In this document: one piece after another, positions 43,785 through 52,779 of the stretch
Numbering within the stretch: position 1 is the first letter of the stretch
How the letters are laid out: every line of letters begins with the position of its first letter
Origin: an uncultured Bacilli bacterium
GTDB taxonomy: Bacteria > Bacillota_I > Bacilli_A > RF39 > UBA660
Direction of reading: 5' to 3'
DNA length: 64,000 nt
Assembly (NCBI GenBank): GCA_934167695.1
Contig: CAKPLP010000005.1
Location: 1-64,000, forward strand
Made by a program: the position numbers and the translations under genes
The notes under the pieces: generated by a model
Told to the model about the DNA's origin: nothing
Database searches by the model: none
What the model saw: only the letters and a program-made list of their open reading frames with translations

Positions 43785-44424
43785 AAAAGATTTTATAGAA
43801 TCATTAAAAGAAATAAATATTATTCCCACTGACACTCAGTTACTACAATTAAAAAAGTATTATAATTTATTAATAGAATGGAATCAAAAAATAAATTTAA
43901 CTAGAATTACTAATGAAAAAGATGTTTACTTAAAACATTTTTATGATAGTTTAACTATTACAAAAGTAGTAGATTTAAATACCTGCACTACCCTATTAGA
44001 TTTTGGAACAGGAGCAGGATTTCCGGGAATGGTTTTAAAAATAATGTACCCTTCTTTAAAGATAACACTTATAGATTCATTAAAAAAAAGAACTATATTT
44101 TTAAATGAAGTAGTAAAAGAACTAAACTTAAAAGATATTGAGGTTGTTCATTGTAGAATAGAAGATTATCCATTAAAAAAATTTGATATTATTACAACTA
44201 GAGCAGTTGCAAATTTATCTAAATTATTAGATTATACTCATAAATTAATAGATAATAATACTAAATTTATTCCATTAAAAGGTCATGTAGATGATGAAAT
44301 AGAATTAGCTAAAACAAAATTAAATAAATATAATTTACAAATAGTTACAAAAGAAGAATTCAACTTACCTGTAGAAAACAGTACAAGAACAATTTTAATT
44401 ATAGAAAAAAAGAAAAATAATTAA
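43777..44424 (+). CDS. rsmG: 16S rRNA m7G527 methyltransferase RsmG
   Basis: A 215-residue SAM methyltransferase. The SAM loop LLDFGTGAGFPGMVLKI and the family segment ITTRAVANLSKLLDY are present. The ATG at 43777 follows AGAAGG and overlaps the mnmG stop by eight bases, indicating coupling. An in-frame GTG at 43768 is too close to the ribosome binding site. Confidence 0.95.
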   Translation: MSEKDFIESLKEINIIPTDTQLLQLKKYYNLLIEWNQKINLTRITNEKDVYLKHFYDSLTITKVVDLNTCTTLLDFGTGAGFPGMVLKIMYPSLKITLIDSLKKRTIFLNEVVKELNLKDIEVVHCRIEDYPLKKFDIITTRAVANLSKLLDYTHKLIDNNTKFIPLKGHVDDEIELAKTKLNKYNLQIVTKEEFNLPVENSTRTILIIEKKKNN

Positions 44425-44440
44425 ATATATATTTTATTCT

Positions 44441-44464
44441 AAAGCATTAATAAAATGCTTTTTT
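44441..44464 (+). terminator. Terminator after rsmG
   Basis: Eight-base stem AAAGCATT/AATGCTTT with a short loop, followed by T residues. Confidence 0.75.
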
Positions 44465-44466
44465 AC

Positions 44467-44496
44467 TTGAAACCAAATAATAATTAATGCTATAAT
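44467..44496 (+). promoter_or_regulatory. Promoter for noc
   Basis: -35 TTGAAA (44467-44472), an 18-base spacer and consensus -10 TATAAT (44491-44496), directly after the rsmG terminator. Confidence 0.75.
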
Positions 44497-44534
44497 ATCG
44501 GTATAAAGATAAAGAATAAAAGGGAGGAAAAAAT

Positions 44535-46013
44535 ATGGACACTGATAAGGAAGTAATTTATCTACATTTAGATGATATAATACCAAATAGATTTCAGCCT
44601 CGTGAAGTATTTGATGAAAGAGCCCTAAAAGAACTAGCCGTTTCAATTAAAGAACATGGTGTAATTCAACCAATTATTGTACGTCAAATTAAATCTAATA
44701 ATAAATATGAAATAATTGCAGGAGAAAGAAGATATAAGGCATCTGCATTAGCAGGACTAACAAAAATACCAGCAATTATTAGAAACTTAGATGATAAAGA
44801 AGCAGCAAAAGTTGCATTACTAGAAAACTTACAAAGAAAAAATTTAAACCCTATAGAAGAAGCGCGAACATATCAAAAAATAATTGAATTAGATCAAATG
44901 ACTCAAGAGGATTTAGCCAAAACGATGGGAAAAAGTCAATCAGCAGTAGCAAATAAATTAAGATTGTTGTCATTACCAGATGAAATTCAAAAATCTCTTT
45001 TAAAAGAGGAAATATCTGAAAGACATGCTAGAACTTTGCTAAACTTGGAAACCCCAGAAGAACAAAAGGAAATGTTAAAAAGAGTTATAAAAGAAAAAAT
45101 GACAGTTAGAAAATTAGAAGAGGAAATAAAAAGAAAAAATATGCCAGAAGAAACTGAAAAAATAAAAGATCAAGAAGATTTACAATCAATAATAAATCCA
45201 CAACCAGTTAAATTACAGTCTGAAAAGAGTTTTTTAATGGATCCTACTCCAATAGATAATAGTAGTGACAAAATAATAAATTATGGTGAAATAAATGATG
45301 AAGAAGAACAGGAAGAAGCCTCATCAACTGATGAACTTTCATCAAGTGCTGCAGAGCCTATAGATTTAGGAAAATTAAAATCCAGTTCTGTTGATATAGC
45401 GGATTATAATAGCATTAAACAACAAGAAGATAATAAAACTGATGACTTAGATAGTCTATTAAATCTAAAAAATCCTGATAATAATCAAAAAGATAATAAA
45501 TTCTTTACACCAGCACAAGAAGCATTGCGAGAAAGTGAAAACAATAAAGAAAATAAAGAAGATTATTTTTCAGCACCAGATTTAATGTCAATAGAATTAC
45601 CAAATTCAAGTAGTAGTGCACAATCTGGAAATACCTTTATGGATAAACCAAACATTCCGACAAATAAGTTTGATAGTTTAATTGATTTTGCAAATTCTTC
45701 TCCATCCCCTACTAAGTCAAATAATAATCTAACAAGTCTTGATCAGACTTTATTCCAAAAACCAATCGATACAAAAATGGAAAATAATAATTCAAAGTCA
45801 AACAAATCACTAGGAATGGCTCTAATGACAGAAGCATACAATAGCAATACCAAAAATAAAGAAGAACAATATAATATTCAACAAATGGTAAATGCTATCA
45901 GAAAAACATTAGCAGATTTAGAAGCTCATGGCGCAAAAATAGATACAGATGAGATGAATTTTGAAAATCAATATCAAATATTAATAAAAATAGATAAGGA
46001 CAGTAATTACTAA
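44535..46013 (+). CDS. noc: Noc-type ParB-family protein with long C-terminal extension
   Basis: A 492-residue protein. Residues 1-95 are a ParB/CTPase domain (NRFQPREVFDE, IIAGERRYKASA, LLENLQRKNLNPIEEA). Residues 95-195 are the helix-turn-helix region, with GKSQSAVANKLRLLSLP as in Noc rather than ParB. Then comes about 230 residues of low-complexity Asp/Glu/Asn/Ser-rich, probably disordered sequence, and a conserved-looking C-terminal helical domain (430-492). Bacillus Noc is 283 residues and begins with a membrane-binding amphipathic helix; this protein starts MDTDKEVIYLHL and lacks it. Its place after rsmG and before parA is the Noc position. Confidence 0.85.
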   Translation: MDTDKEVIYLHLDDIIPNRFQPREVFDERALKELAVSIKEHGVIQPIIVRQIKSNNKYEIIAGERRYKASALAGLTKIPAIIRNLDDKEAAKVALLENLQRKNLNPIEEARTYQKIIELDQMTQEDLAKTMGKSQSAVANKLRLLSLPDEIQKSLLKEEISERHARTLLNLETPEEQKEMLKRVIKEKMTVRKLEEEIKRKNMPEETEKIKDQEDLQSIINPQPVKLQSEKSFLMDPTPIDNSSDKIINYGEINDEEEQEEASSTDELSSSAAEPIDLGKLKSSSVDIADYNSIKQQEDNKTDDLDSLLNLKNPDNNQKDNKFFTPAQEALRESENNKENKEDYFSAPDLMSIELPNSSSSAQSGNTFMDKPNIPTNKFDSLIDFANSSPSPTKSNNNLTSLDQTLFQKPIDTKMENNNSKSNKSLGMALMTEAYNSNTKNKEEQYNIQQMVNAIRKTLADLEAHGAKIDTDEMNFENQYQILIKIDKDSNY

Positions 46014-46040
46014 GGCATAAATAAGTTATGCCTTTTCTTT
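46012..46040 (+). terminator. Terminator after noc
   Basis: Nine-base perfect stem AAGGCATAA/TTATGCCTT with a five-base loop and T-rich tail. Confidence 0.85.
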
Positions 46041-46128
46041 TAAAATATAAAACTATAAATATTAGTTTTCAAATATTGTTTTTTTTGATACAATATAATT
46101 TGTTAGAAAGTGAGAAAAAGGTGATAAG

Positions 46129-46917
46129 ATGGGAAAGACAATTTCACTAGTAAATCAAAAAGGTGGTGTAGGTAAAACCACTACAAGTATAAATCTTTCT
46201 GCATCATTGGCAGTATTAGGAAAAAAGGTTTTATTAATAGACTTAGATCCTCAAGGAAATACAACAACAGGTGTAGGAATAAATAAAGCGGACATTGATA
46301 AAAGTATTTATGATGTTTTAATTGGAAATTGTAAAATAAAAGAAGCTATGATTAAAACAAAGTATAAAAAATTATATGTAATACCTGCAACTATTAATTT
46401 AGCAGGATTAGATATAGAATTATTAGAAAAAAGTCAACATGAACCGGGATATCAAAAAGGAAACCAATTAAAAAATAATATTGATGAAATAAAAGATGAT
46501 TTTGACTATATTATTATTGATTGTCCTCCATCATTAGGTTTAATAACTACAAATGCATTAACTGCTTCAAATTCAGTAATAATTCCTGTTCAATGTGAAT
46601 TTTTTGCTCTAGAAGGAATTATGCAATTATTAAATACAATTATGTTAGCTCAGAAAACTTTAAACCCAGATTTACAAATAGAAGGAGTATTATTAACAAT
46701 GCTTGATTCAAGAACTAATTTAGGTTTCGAAGTAGTTGACGATATTAGAAAATTTTTCAAAGAAAAGGTTTACAATACCATAATTCCCAGATTAATAAGA
46801 TTAACGGAAGCTCCTTCACATGGAGAACCAATAATAGCATACGATCCAAAAAGTAGAGGATCAGAAGCTTATATAAATCTTGCAAAGGAAGTGATTGAGA
46901 GAAATGGAACAAACTAA
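46129..46917 (+). CDS. parA: Chromosome partitioning ATPase ParA/Soj
   Basis: A 262-residue deviant-Walker ATPase (NQKGGVGKTTTSINL near the N-terminus, LLIDLDPQGNTTTG, IIIDCPPSLGLIT). ParA binds DNA non-specifically and, with ParB at parS, moves origins and regulates DnaA in Bacillus. It precedes parB, overlapping it by 14 bases. A GGTGAT site precedes the ATG; the promoter is not clear beyond a TATAAT at 46094-46099. Confidence 0.96.
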   Translation: MGKTISLVNQKGGVGKTTTSINLSASLAVLGKKVLLIDLDPQGNTTTGVGINKADIDKSIYDVLIGNCKIKEAMIKTKYKKLYVIPATINLAGLDIELLEKSQHEPGYQKGNQLKNNIDEIKDDFDYIIIDCPPSLGLITTNALTASNSVIIPVQCEFFALEGIMQLLNTIMLAQKTLNPDLQIEGVLLTMLDSRTNLGFEVVDDIRKFFKEKVYNTIIPRLIRLTEAPSHGEPIIAYDPKSRGSEAYINLAKEVIERNGTN

Positions 46918-47794
46918 TATAAAAAGAAAGGCCTTAGGTAAAGGTTTAGAAGAATTATTTAGTAGTGAACCAATAGACTATACTAAAGTAGAAGAAAAAA
47001 TAATAGATCAAACACCAAAAGAAAAAATTGTAAATATACCTTTAAAAGATTTAAGAAGTAACCCATATCAGCCAAGAAAAATATTTGATGAACAAGCATT
47101 AGAAGAATTAGCATCATCAATTAAAGAACATGGAGTTTTTCAACCTATTATTGTTAAAAAAAGTATAAAAGGTTATGAAATAATAGCAGGAGAAAGAAGA
47201 GTAAAAGCCTCTATAATTGCAGGACTTGAAGAAATTCCAGCGATTGTAAGAGAATTTTCCGATTCAGAAATGATGGAAATTGCTCTTCTAGAAAATCTTC
47301 AAAGAGAAAATCTAACTTCTATTGAGGAAGCAAATGCCTATCAAAAATTAATTGAAAATTTAAATATTACTCAAGAACAATTAGCAGAAAAATTAGGTAA
47401 AAGTAGATCCCATATCACTAATACTTTAGGACTTTTATCACTACCACAAGAAACACAATCATTAATAAATGAAAGAAAAATATCAATGGGACATGCAAGA
47501 GTTTTAAGTAAATTGGAGGACTCTTATCAAATAAAAGAATTAACTGACAAAGTAATAACAGAAGGATTAAGCGTAAGAGACTTAGAAAATCTAACATCAA
47601 AAAATGATGATTATGTTAGAAGAAATAAAATAGTTAAAAAAAGTAATAAAGAAAACCCATATAAATATATAGAAGACAGTTTAAATGAAAAATTAGGGAC
47701 TAAGGTAAAATTAAAAAATAATAAAATAGAAATTTCATTTACAAATACCAATGATTTAAATAGACTTTTAGAAATAATGCACCTTGATAAATAA
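46904..47794 (+). CDS. parB: Chromosome partitioning protein ParB/Spo0J
   Basis: A 296-residue CTP-dependent DNA clamp. It begins with the short ParA-stimulating peptide (IKRKALGKGLEELF) and continues with the CTPase motifs (NPYQPRKIFDEQAL, IIAGERRVKAS, ALLENLQRENLTSIEEA) and the parS-binding region (GKSRSHITNTLGLLSLP). A dimerisation domain closes it. ATG at 46904 is preferred to the TTG at 46895. Its targets are the parS sites at 27.8-28.5 kb. Confidence 0.95.
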   Translation: MEQTNIKRKALGKGLEELFSSEPIDYTKVEEKIIDQTPKEKIVNIPLKDLRSNPYQPRKIFDEQALEELASSIKEHGVFQPIIVKKSIKGYEIIAGERRVKASIIAGLEEIPAIVREFSDSEMMEIALLENLQRENLTSIEEANAYQKLIENLNITQEQLAEKLGKSRSHITNTLGLLSLPQETQSLINERKISMGHARVLSKLEDSYQIKELTDKVITEGLSVRDLENLTSKNDDYVRRNKIVKKSNKENPYKYIEDSLNEKLGTKVKLKNNKIEISFTNTNDLNRLLEIMHLDK

Positions 47795-47805
47795 GGAGGT
47801 AAAAA

Positions 47806-48630
47806 ATGATTACATTATTTAACACCTATGAAATAGAAATAAAATATTTCATTTTACCAATCGTTTATATTGCAATCGGAATAGTTTCATATATAATATT
47901 AAAAAAATTAATTGATAATATTTTTTCTAGAAAGACTCTTAAAAACTTTAAAAAAAGACATTATCAAAAAAGAGCTGATACTGTAAAAATTATGATTTTA
48001 AATACATTAAAATATACGATTATTATTTTTACGATATTAGCAGTGTTAACAGTTTATGGATTTAATATAAGGTCTATATTAGCAGGTTTAGGAATTACTG
48101 CTGCTATTATTGGTTTAGCATTTCAAGATATAGCAAAAGATCTTTTAGCAGGTATATTTATAATAGCAGAAGATCAATATGAAATTGGAGATACTATAGA
48201 AGTTGATGGATTTATGGGAGAAGTTGTTTTTATTGGATTAAAAACAACTAGAATAAAAGACTTTAAAGGAAGAACTAAAATAATTGCTAACCATAATATT
48301 ACAGAGGTTATTAATTACAATTTATCAAATTCATTAGCAATAGTTGATATTGGAATTGATTATGATGCTGATATGGATAAAGTAGAACAAACTCTTAATA
48401 ATGTAATAGAGGATTTAAATAAAACATTACCTAAATTAAAAGGAAATGTTGAATTATTAGGAATTAATGAATTAGATGATTCATCAGTAGTTTATAGAAT
48501 AATCGCCCCAGTATCATCAATGGAACAATATAAAACAGAAAGAATAATGCGAAAAAAAATTAAATTAGCCTTAGATAAAGCAAAAATTAAAATACCATAT
48601 CCACAAGTAGAGGTGCACAATGGAAAATAA
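47806..48630 (+). CDS. mscS: Small-conductance mechanosensitive channel (MscS family)
   Basis: A 274-residue membrane protein. Three N-terminal helices are followed by the pore helix (LAGLGITAAIIGLAFQDIAKDLLAGIFIIAEDQYEIGD) and the cytosolic beta domain (VDGFMGEVVFIGLKTTRIKDF). It releases solutes on osmotic downshock. It lies 11 bases after parB with AGGAGG, as part of the parAB transcript. Confidence 0.92.
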   Translation: MITLFNTYEIEIKYFILPIVYIAIGIVSYIILKKLIDNIFSRKTLKNFKKRHYQKRADTVKIMILNTLKYTIIIFTILAVLTVYGFNIRSILAGLGITAAIIGLAFQDIAKDLLAGIFIIAEDQYEIGDTIEVDGFMGEVVFIGLKTTRIKDFKGRTKIIANHNITEVINYNLSNSLAIVDIGIDYDADMDKVEQTLNNVIEDLNKTLPKLKGNVELLGINELDDSSVVYRIIAPVSSMEQYKTERIMRKKIKLALDKAKIKIPYPQVEVHNGK

Positions 48631-48820
48631 TAAACAATATGGCATAGGTACCAAAGTTCAAATGAAAAAACAACATCCATGTGGTGGTAACATAGTAGAA
48701 GTTGTAAGAGTTGGTGCAGATATAAAAATAAAATGTTTAACATGTAATCATACAATTTTAATTCCTCGCATTGATTTTAATAAAAAAATAAAAAAAATAA
48801 TTTCTGAGGAAGTGAATTAA
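48620..48820 (+). CDS. DUF951 family protein (YyzM-like)
   Basis: A 66-residue protein with the family pattern IGTKVQMKKQHPCGGN, VVRVGADIKIKCLTCNH and IPRIDFNKKIKK. One Cys in HPCGGN and the CLTC pair, with a nearby His, suggest a metal or zinc site. The family is conserved near ychF and parB in Firmicutes, but its function is unknown. It overlaps the end of mscS by 11 bases and has GAGGTG ahead of the ATG. Confidence 0.88.
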   Translation: MENNKQYGIGTKVQMKKQHPCGGNIVEVVRVGADIKIKCLTCNHTILIPRIDFNKKIKKIISEEVN

Positions 48821-48821
48821 T

Positions 48822-50429
48822 ATGACAGAAAAAAGAAAATTAAGATTGAAAAAATTCTATTTTCATCCAATTACCATGTTATTAGTTGCAACTATAGTAG
48901 TTTTAATACTAAGTTCTATTTTATCAGGATTAGAAGTTCAAGCAACATATAACCTAGTTAATAAAACAACAAATGAACTTGAGCCAACATTAGTAACTAT
49001 AGAAAATCTTTTAACCTATAATGGATTAAAGTCACTAATAAGTAGTGCAACAACAAATTTCGTAGCATTTGCTCCATTAAGTATGTTAATAATATCTTTA
49101 ATAGGAATAAGTATAGCCGAATCAACTGGATTAATAGATACCCTATCAAAAAGAAAAATAAAAAAATTAACTAAAAATAAATTAACATTTATAGTATTGT
49201 TTTTAGGTGTTATATCATCATTAATAAGTGATGTTGGTTATGCAATATTAATTCCTCTTGCAGCAATAATCTATGAAATAAATGGTAGAAATCCATTGTT
49301 AGGTATAATTACTGCATTCTGCGGAACAGCCTTCGGAAGTGGTGTTAGTCTATTCGTAGGTTGGAGCGAAGTAAACTTAATTCCATCTACAACAAGTGCA
49401 GCACATTTAATTGATACTTCAACCCACATAAGCTTAAGTTCAAATTTATTCTTTACAATAGTATCAACATTTGTAATTTCTATCGTAGGAACAATTATAA
49501 TAGAGAAATTAATAAGTCCTAAACTTGGAAAATATCATTTTCATGATCGTACTACAGGAGAAACACTAAAAACATCAGAGTTAATTATCGCAGATATAGA
49601 AGAAGTAGAACAAAATAAAATTGCAATAGAAAAAAAAGAAAAAAGAGGTTTACGTTATGCATTAATTGCAACAATAATTTCACTTCTAATATTTATTTAC
49701 ATGTTAATACCAAATTTACCGGGATCAGGGTTATTACTAGATACAACAGAAGCAACTTATGTAAATCAATTATTTGGAAAATCTTCTTATTTCCATCTAG
49801 CATTTTCATTTTTAGTATCACTTTTCTTTATAATAATTTCTTTAGCCTATGCTATAGGTGCTAAGAGTATAAAAAATGATCGAGAATTAATAGAAAAAGC
49901 TAGTGCCAATTTTAAAAATATCGGAATGATTTTAATATTAATGTTTGTCTTTTCTCAATTTTTAGCAGTTTGGAAAAAGAGTAATATAGGAATTATAATA
50001 ACAACATGGTTAGCTACTCTACTATCACATTTAGAATTTACAGATATACCTTTAATAGTAACAACATTAATATTTATAGCCATTGCTAATATTTTTTGTA
50101 CAAGTTTGACAACAAAGTGGAAAATCTTCTCTCCTATTGTAATTCCCCTATTCATGCAAGCAAACATCTCACCACAATTTGCCCAAATAGTAATGCGTGC
50201 AGGAGATTCAATGACAAAAGGAATTACTCCATTTTTATCATTCTTTATTATTTATTTAGGATATTTAAATCTATATAATCAAAATAAACAAAAACCTATC
50301 ACAATTCACCATTCTCTTAAAATAGTAACTCCATTTTTTGCTATTATAAGTTTTACATGGATTTTGTTAATTATAGGATGGTATATAATAGGTATTCCAA
50401 TAGGACCGGGGGTTAGTCCAACCATTTAA
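48822..50429 (+). CDS. AbgT-family transporter
   Basis: A 535-residue polytopic membrane protein with the AbgT pattern. It has a large first periplasmic loop, FVAFAPLSMLIISLIGISIAE, the re-entrant segment with SLISDVGYAILIPLAA and AFGSGVSLF, and LSHLEFTDIPLIV later on. The family includes p-aminobenzoyl-glutamate importers and antimetabolite exporters, so direction and substrate here are uncertain. It starts one base after the DUF951 gene with GAGGAAG and is inserted between it and ychF. Confidence 0.85.
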   Translation: MTEKRKLRLKKFYFHPITMLLVATIVVLILSSILSGLEVQATYNLVNKTTNELEPTLVTIENLLTYNGLKSLISSATTNFVAFAPLSMLIISLIGISIAESTGLIDTLSKRKIKKLTKNKLTFIVLFLGVISSLISDVGYAILIPLAAIIYEINGRNPLLGIITAFCGTAFGSGVSLFVGWSEVNLIPSTTSAAHLIDTSTHISLSSNLFFTIVSTFVISIVGTIIIEKLISPKLGKYHFHDRTTGETLKTSELIIADIEEVEQNKIAIEKKEKRGLRYALIATIISLLIFIYMLIPNLPGSGLLLDTTEATYVNQLFGKSSYFHLAFSFLVSLFFIIISLAYAIGAKSIKNDRELIEKASANFKNIGMILILMFVFSQFLAVWKKSNIGIIITTWLATLLSHLEFTDIPLIVTTLIFIAIANIFCTSLTTKWKIFSPIVIPLFMQANISPQFAQIVMRAGDSMTKGITPFLSFFIIYLGYLNLYNQNKQKPITIHHSLKIVTPFFAIISFTWILLIIGWYIIGIPIGPGVSPTI

Positions 50430-50446
50430 GACGAAAGTCTTTTTTT
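50428..50446 (+). terminator. Terminator after the AbgT-type gene
   Basis: Stem AAGAC/GTCTT with a GAAA loop and a T-run, overlapping the stop codon. Confidence 0.75.
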
Positions 50447-50447
50447 C

Positions 50448-50476
50448 TTGCTAATAAAAAGATAAAAGTATATAAT
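50448..50476 (+). promoter_or_regulatory. Promoter for ychF
   Basis: -35 TTGCTA (50448-50453), a 17-base spacer and consensus -10 TATAAT (50471-50476), 24 bases before the start codon. Confidence 0.7.
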
Positions 50477-50500
50477 AAGTAGAAGAAAAGAGGTAATAAT

Positions 50501-51601
50501 ATGAGTTTAACAGCCGGGATTGTAGGACTACCAAACGTAGGAAAATCTACCCTATTTAACGCTATTACAAAAAAGCACATTTTAGCAGAAAATTATCCAT
50601 TTGCAACAATAGATCCAAATGTTGGTGTAGTTACAGTACCAGATAAAAGAATAGAAAAATTAGCAGAAATGTACAAACCAAATAAAGTTATTCCAACAGC
50701 CTATGAATTTACAGATATCGCAGGTTTAGTAAAAGGTGCTTCAAACGGAGAAGGTTTAGGAAATAAATTTTTAGCACACATAAGAGAAACAGATGCAATT
50801 TGTGAAGTAGTAAGATGCTTTGAAAATGGTAAAATAATTCACGTTGAAGGAAATATAGATCCAATAAGAGATATCGAAACTATAAATCTAGAATTGACAA
50901 TCGCGGATTTAGATATTGTAAATAATAGATTAGAAAAAGTTGCCAAAAAAGCACGCACTAGTAAAGAAAAAAACGATTTGTTAGAAGTAGAAGCTTTGAA
51001 AAAGGCTAAAGAAGCATTAGAAAATAATATTCCTTTAAGATTGGTTAATTATACTGAAGAAGAAAAATTAATATTAAAGTCTTATAGTTTTCTAACTATT
51101 AAACCTATAATTTATCTTGCAAATGTATCAGAAGAAGAAATTTCAAATGAAGATAATGAGTATGTTAAAAAAGTAAAAGAATATGCTTTAAAAGAAAATG
51201 CCCCAGTAGTAAAACTATGTGCAAAATTAGAAGAAGATTTAAGTGAATTAGAAGAAGATGAAAAAAAAGAAATGCTTGATGCTTTAAATATTCCTTCAAG
51301 TGGTTTAGATCAGTTAATTGCTACTACTTACGATATTCTAGGATTAGCAACATATTTTACAGTAGGAAAAGATGAAGTAAGAGCATGGACATTTAAAAAA
51401 GGAATGAACGCAAAAAAATGTGCAGGTATAATTCATACTGATTTTGAAAAAGGATTTATAAAAGCAGAAGTTATGAGTTATGATGATCTAATAAAATATG
51501 GAAGTGAATTAAAAGTAAAAGAAAATGGAAAAACAAGACTTGAAGGCAAAGATTATTTAATGCAAGATGGAGATATTTGCCATTTCAGATTTAATGTATA
51601 A
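50501..51601 (+). CDS. ychF: Ribosome-associated ATPase YchF/EngD
   Basis: A 366-residue Obg-family P-loop protein (GLPNVGKSTLFNAIT, DIAGLVKGASNGEGLGNKFL) with the central coiled coil and the C-terminal TGS domain ending GDICHFRFNV. The family hydrolyses ATP in preference to GTP and associates with ribosomes. It precedes rpsF as in Bacillus (yyaF). Confidence 0.97.
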   Translation: MSLTAGIVGLPNVGKSTLFNAITKKHILAENYPFATIDPNVGVVTVPDKRIEKLAEMYKPNKVIPTAYEFTDIAGLVKGASNGEGLGNKFLAHIRETDAICEVVRCFENGKIIHVEGNIDPIRDIETINLELTIADLDIVNNRLEKVAKKARTSKEKNDLLEVEALKKAKEALENNIPLRLVNYTEEEKLILKSYSFLTIKPIIYLANVSEEEISNEDNEYVKKVKEYALKENAPVVKLCAKLEEDLSELEEDEKKEMLDALNIPSSGLDQLIATTYDILGLATYFTVGKDEVRAWTFKKGMNAKKCAGIIHTDFEKGFIKAEVMSYDDLIKYGSELKVKENGKTRLEGKDYLMQDGDICHFRFNV

Positions 51602-51619
51602 TAAAAATAATAAAAAAGT

Positions 51620-51648
51620 TTTACAAATAACTATAAATCTGATATAAT
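51620..51648 (+). promoter_or_regulatory. Promoter for rpsF-ssb-rpsR
   Basis: -35 TTTACA (51620-51625), a 17-base spacer and consensus -10 TATAAT (51643-51648). Confidence 0.8.
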
Positions 51649-51654
51649 ACATTC

Positions 51655-51700
51655 GAGTATTTAAAATACTCCTTGCCTTTATAAAAGGCCATAAGTCCAA
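51655..51700 (+). promoter_or_regulatory. Structured 5' leader of the rpsF operon
   Basis: The predicted transcript opens with two perfect hairpins: GAGTAT/ATACTC (51655-51671) and GCCTTT/AAAGGC (51675-51689), just before the AAAGGGAGG ribosome binding site. The position fits an autoregulatory S6:S18 leader, but I cannot match the published S6:S18 consensus. Confidence 0.45.
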
Positions 51701-51714
51701 AGGGAGGTGTAACA

Positions 51715-52002
51715 ATGAGAAAATATGAGTTAATGTTCATCGTAAAATCTGATATGGAAGAAGCAGAAATTAAAAAAACAGCAGAAGCTATGAAAAAGAT
51801 TTTAACAGATGGAAAAGCAACTATATTAGAAGAAAAAGCAATGGGACAAAAAGAATTAGCATACGAAATAAACAAAATGAAAACAGGTTACTATTTTCTT
51901 TATGTAGTTGAAACAACAAGTGAAGTAATCGATGAATTCGAACGTGTAGCAAGAATTAATGAAAATATACTTCGTCATTTAACTATTAAAGTAGAAGACT
52001 AA
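51715..52002 (+). CDS. rpsF: 30S ribosomal protein S6
   Basis: A 95-residue ferredoxin-like protein (MRKYELMFIVKSDMEE ... LAYEINKMKTGYYFLYVVE ... INENILRHLTIKVED). It binds S18 on the 30S platform. First gene of rpsF-ssb-rpsR, with GGGAGGTG. Confidence 0.96.
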   Translation: MRKYELMFIVKSDMEEAEIKKTAEAMKKILTDGKATILEEKAMGQKELAYEINKMKTGYYFLYVVETTSEVIDEFERVARINENILRHLTIKVED

Positions 52003-52017
52003 AAGTGAGGAAATTTT

Positions 52018-52497
52018 ATGAATAAAGTATTTTTAATAGGTCGTCTAACTAGAGATCCAGAACTAAGATATACAGGCAGTAATATTGCTGTTGCTACTTT
52101 CTCTCTAGCTGTAAATAGAAATTTTACTAATCAATCAGGAGAAAGAGAAGCAGATTTTATTAATATTGTTGTTTGGAGAAAACAAGCAGAAAATGTAAAA
52201 AATTATTTAAGTCAAGGTAGTCAAGTAGCTATTGATGGTCGTCTTCAAACTAGAAGTTATGATGATCAAGACGGTAAAAAACGTTATGTGACTGAGGTTG
52301 TTGCAGATAATGTTGAATTTTTAGGAACAAGAGGAAATAATTCATCTACTCCTACTACATCAACAAATCAATGTGAACCTACTCCATATGATTTTGCCGC
52401 TCCATCAAATAACACTACAACTACCAATATAGATAATAATCCTTTCGCAGATTTTGGATCAAACATTGAAATAAGTGATGATGAATTACCATTCTAA
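52018..52497 (+). CDS. ssb: Single-stranded DNA-binding protein
   Basis: A 159-residue protein with an OB fold (residues 1-104, MNKVFLIGRLTRDPELRYT), a Thr/Asn-rich linker and the acidic tip DDELPF that recruits repair and replication partners. Located between rpsF and rpsR as in most Firmicutes. Confidence 0.97.
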   Translation: MNKVFLIGRLTRDPELRYTGSNIAVATFSLAVNRNFTNQSGEREADFINIVVWRKQAENVKNYLSQGSQVAIDGRLQTRSYDDQDGKKRYVTEVVADNVEFLGTRGNNSSTPTTSTNQCEPTPYDFAAPSNNTTTTNIDNNPFADFGSNIEISDDELPF

Positions 52498-52511
52498 AAA
52501 GGAGGATAATT

Positions 52512-52727
52512 ATGGCAGAATTTTATCGTAAAAAGAAAAAGGTTTGTATGTTATGTACAGGAAAAACTGTAGATTACAAAGATCCTGAATCTTTAAGAAA
52601 ATATGTTAATGAAAAAGGTAAAATAGTTCCAAGACGTATTACAGGAACATGTGCACGTCACCAAAGAGAAATAGCTCGTGAAATAAAAAGAGCTCGTGCA
52701 ATCGCTCTATTACCTTATACAAAGTAG
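52512..52727 (+). CDS. rpsR: 30S ribosomal protein S18
   Basis: A 71-residue basic protein (VDYKDPESLRKYVNEKGKIVPRRITGTC). It has a CMLC pair (Cys12, Cys15) and a Cys-x-x-His (CARH) near residue 57, the metal-binding form of S18. AGGAGG ribosome binding site. Confidence 0.96.
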   Translation: MAEFYRKKKKVCMLCTGKTVDYKDPESLRKYVNEKGKIVPRRITGTCARHQREIAREIKRARAIALLPYTK

Positions 52728-52728
52728 T

Positions 52729-52759
52729 AAATTGATAGTAGTAACTATCAATTTTTTTT
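52729..52759 (+). terminator. Terminator after rpsR
   Basis: Ten-base perfect stem AATTGATAGT/ACTATCAATT with a four-base loop and a T-run. Confidence 0.9.
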
Positions 52760-52779
52760 AAATAAAATAGGAGAAAAAT

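Noticed and set aside
51655..51700. Firm call of an S6:S18 autoregulatory leader
   Set aside because: Two hairpins are present but I could not match the published bulge consensus, so it is listed only as a structured leader.
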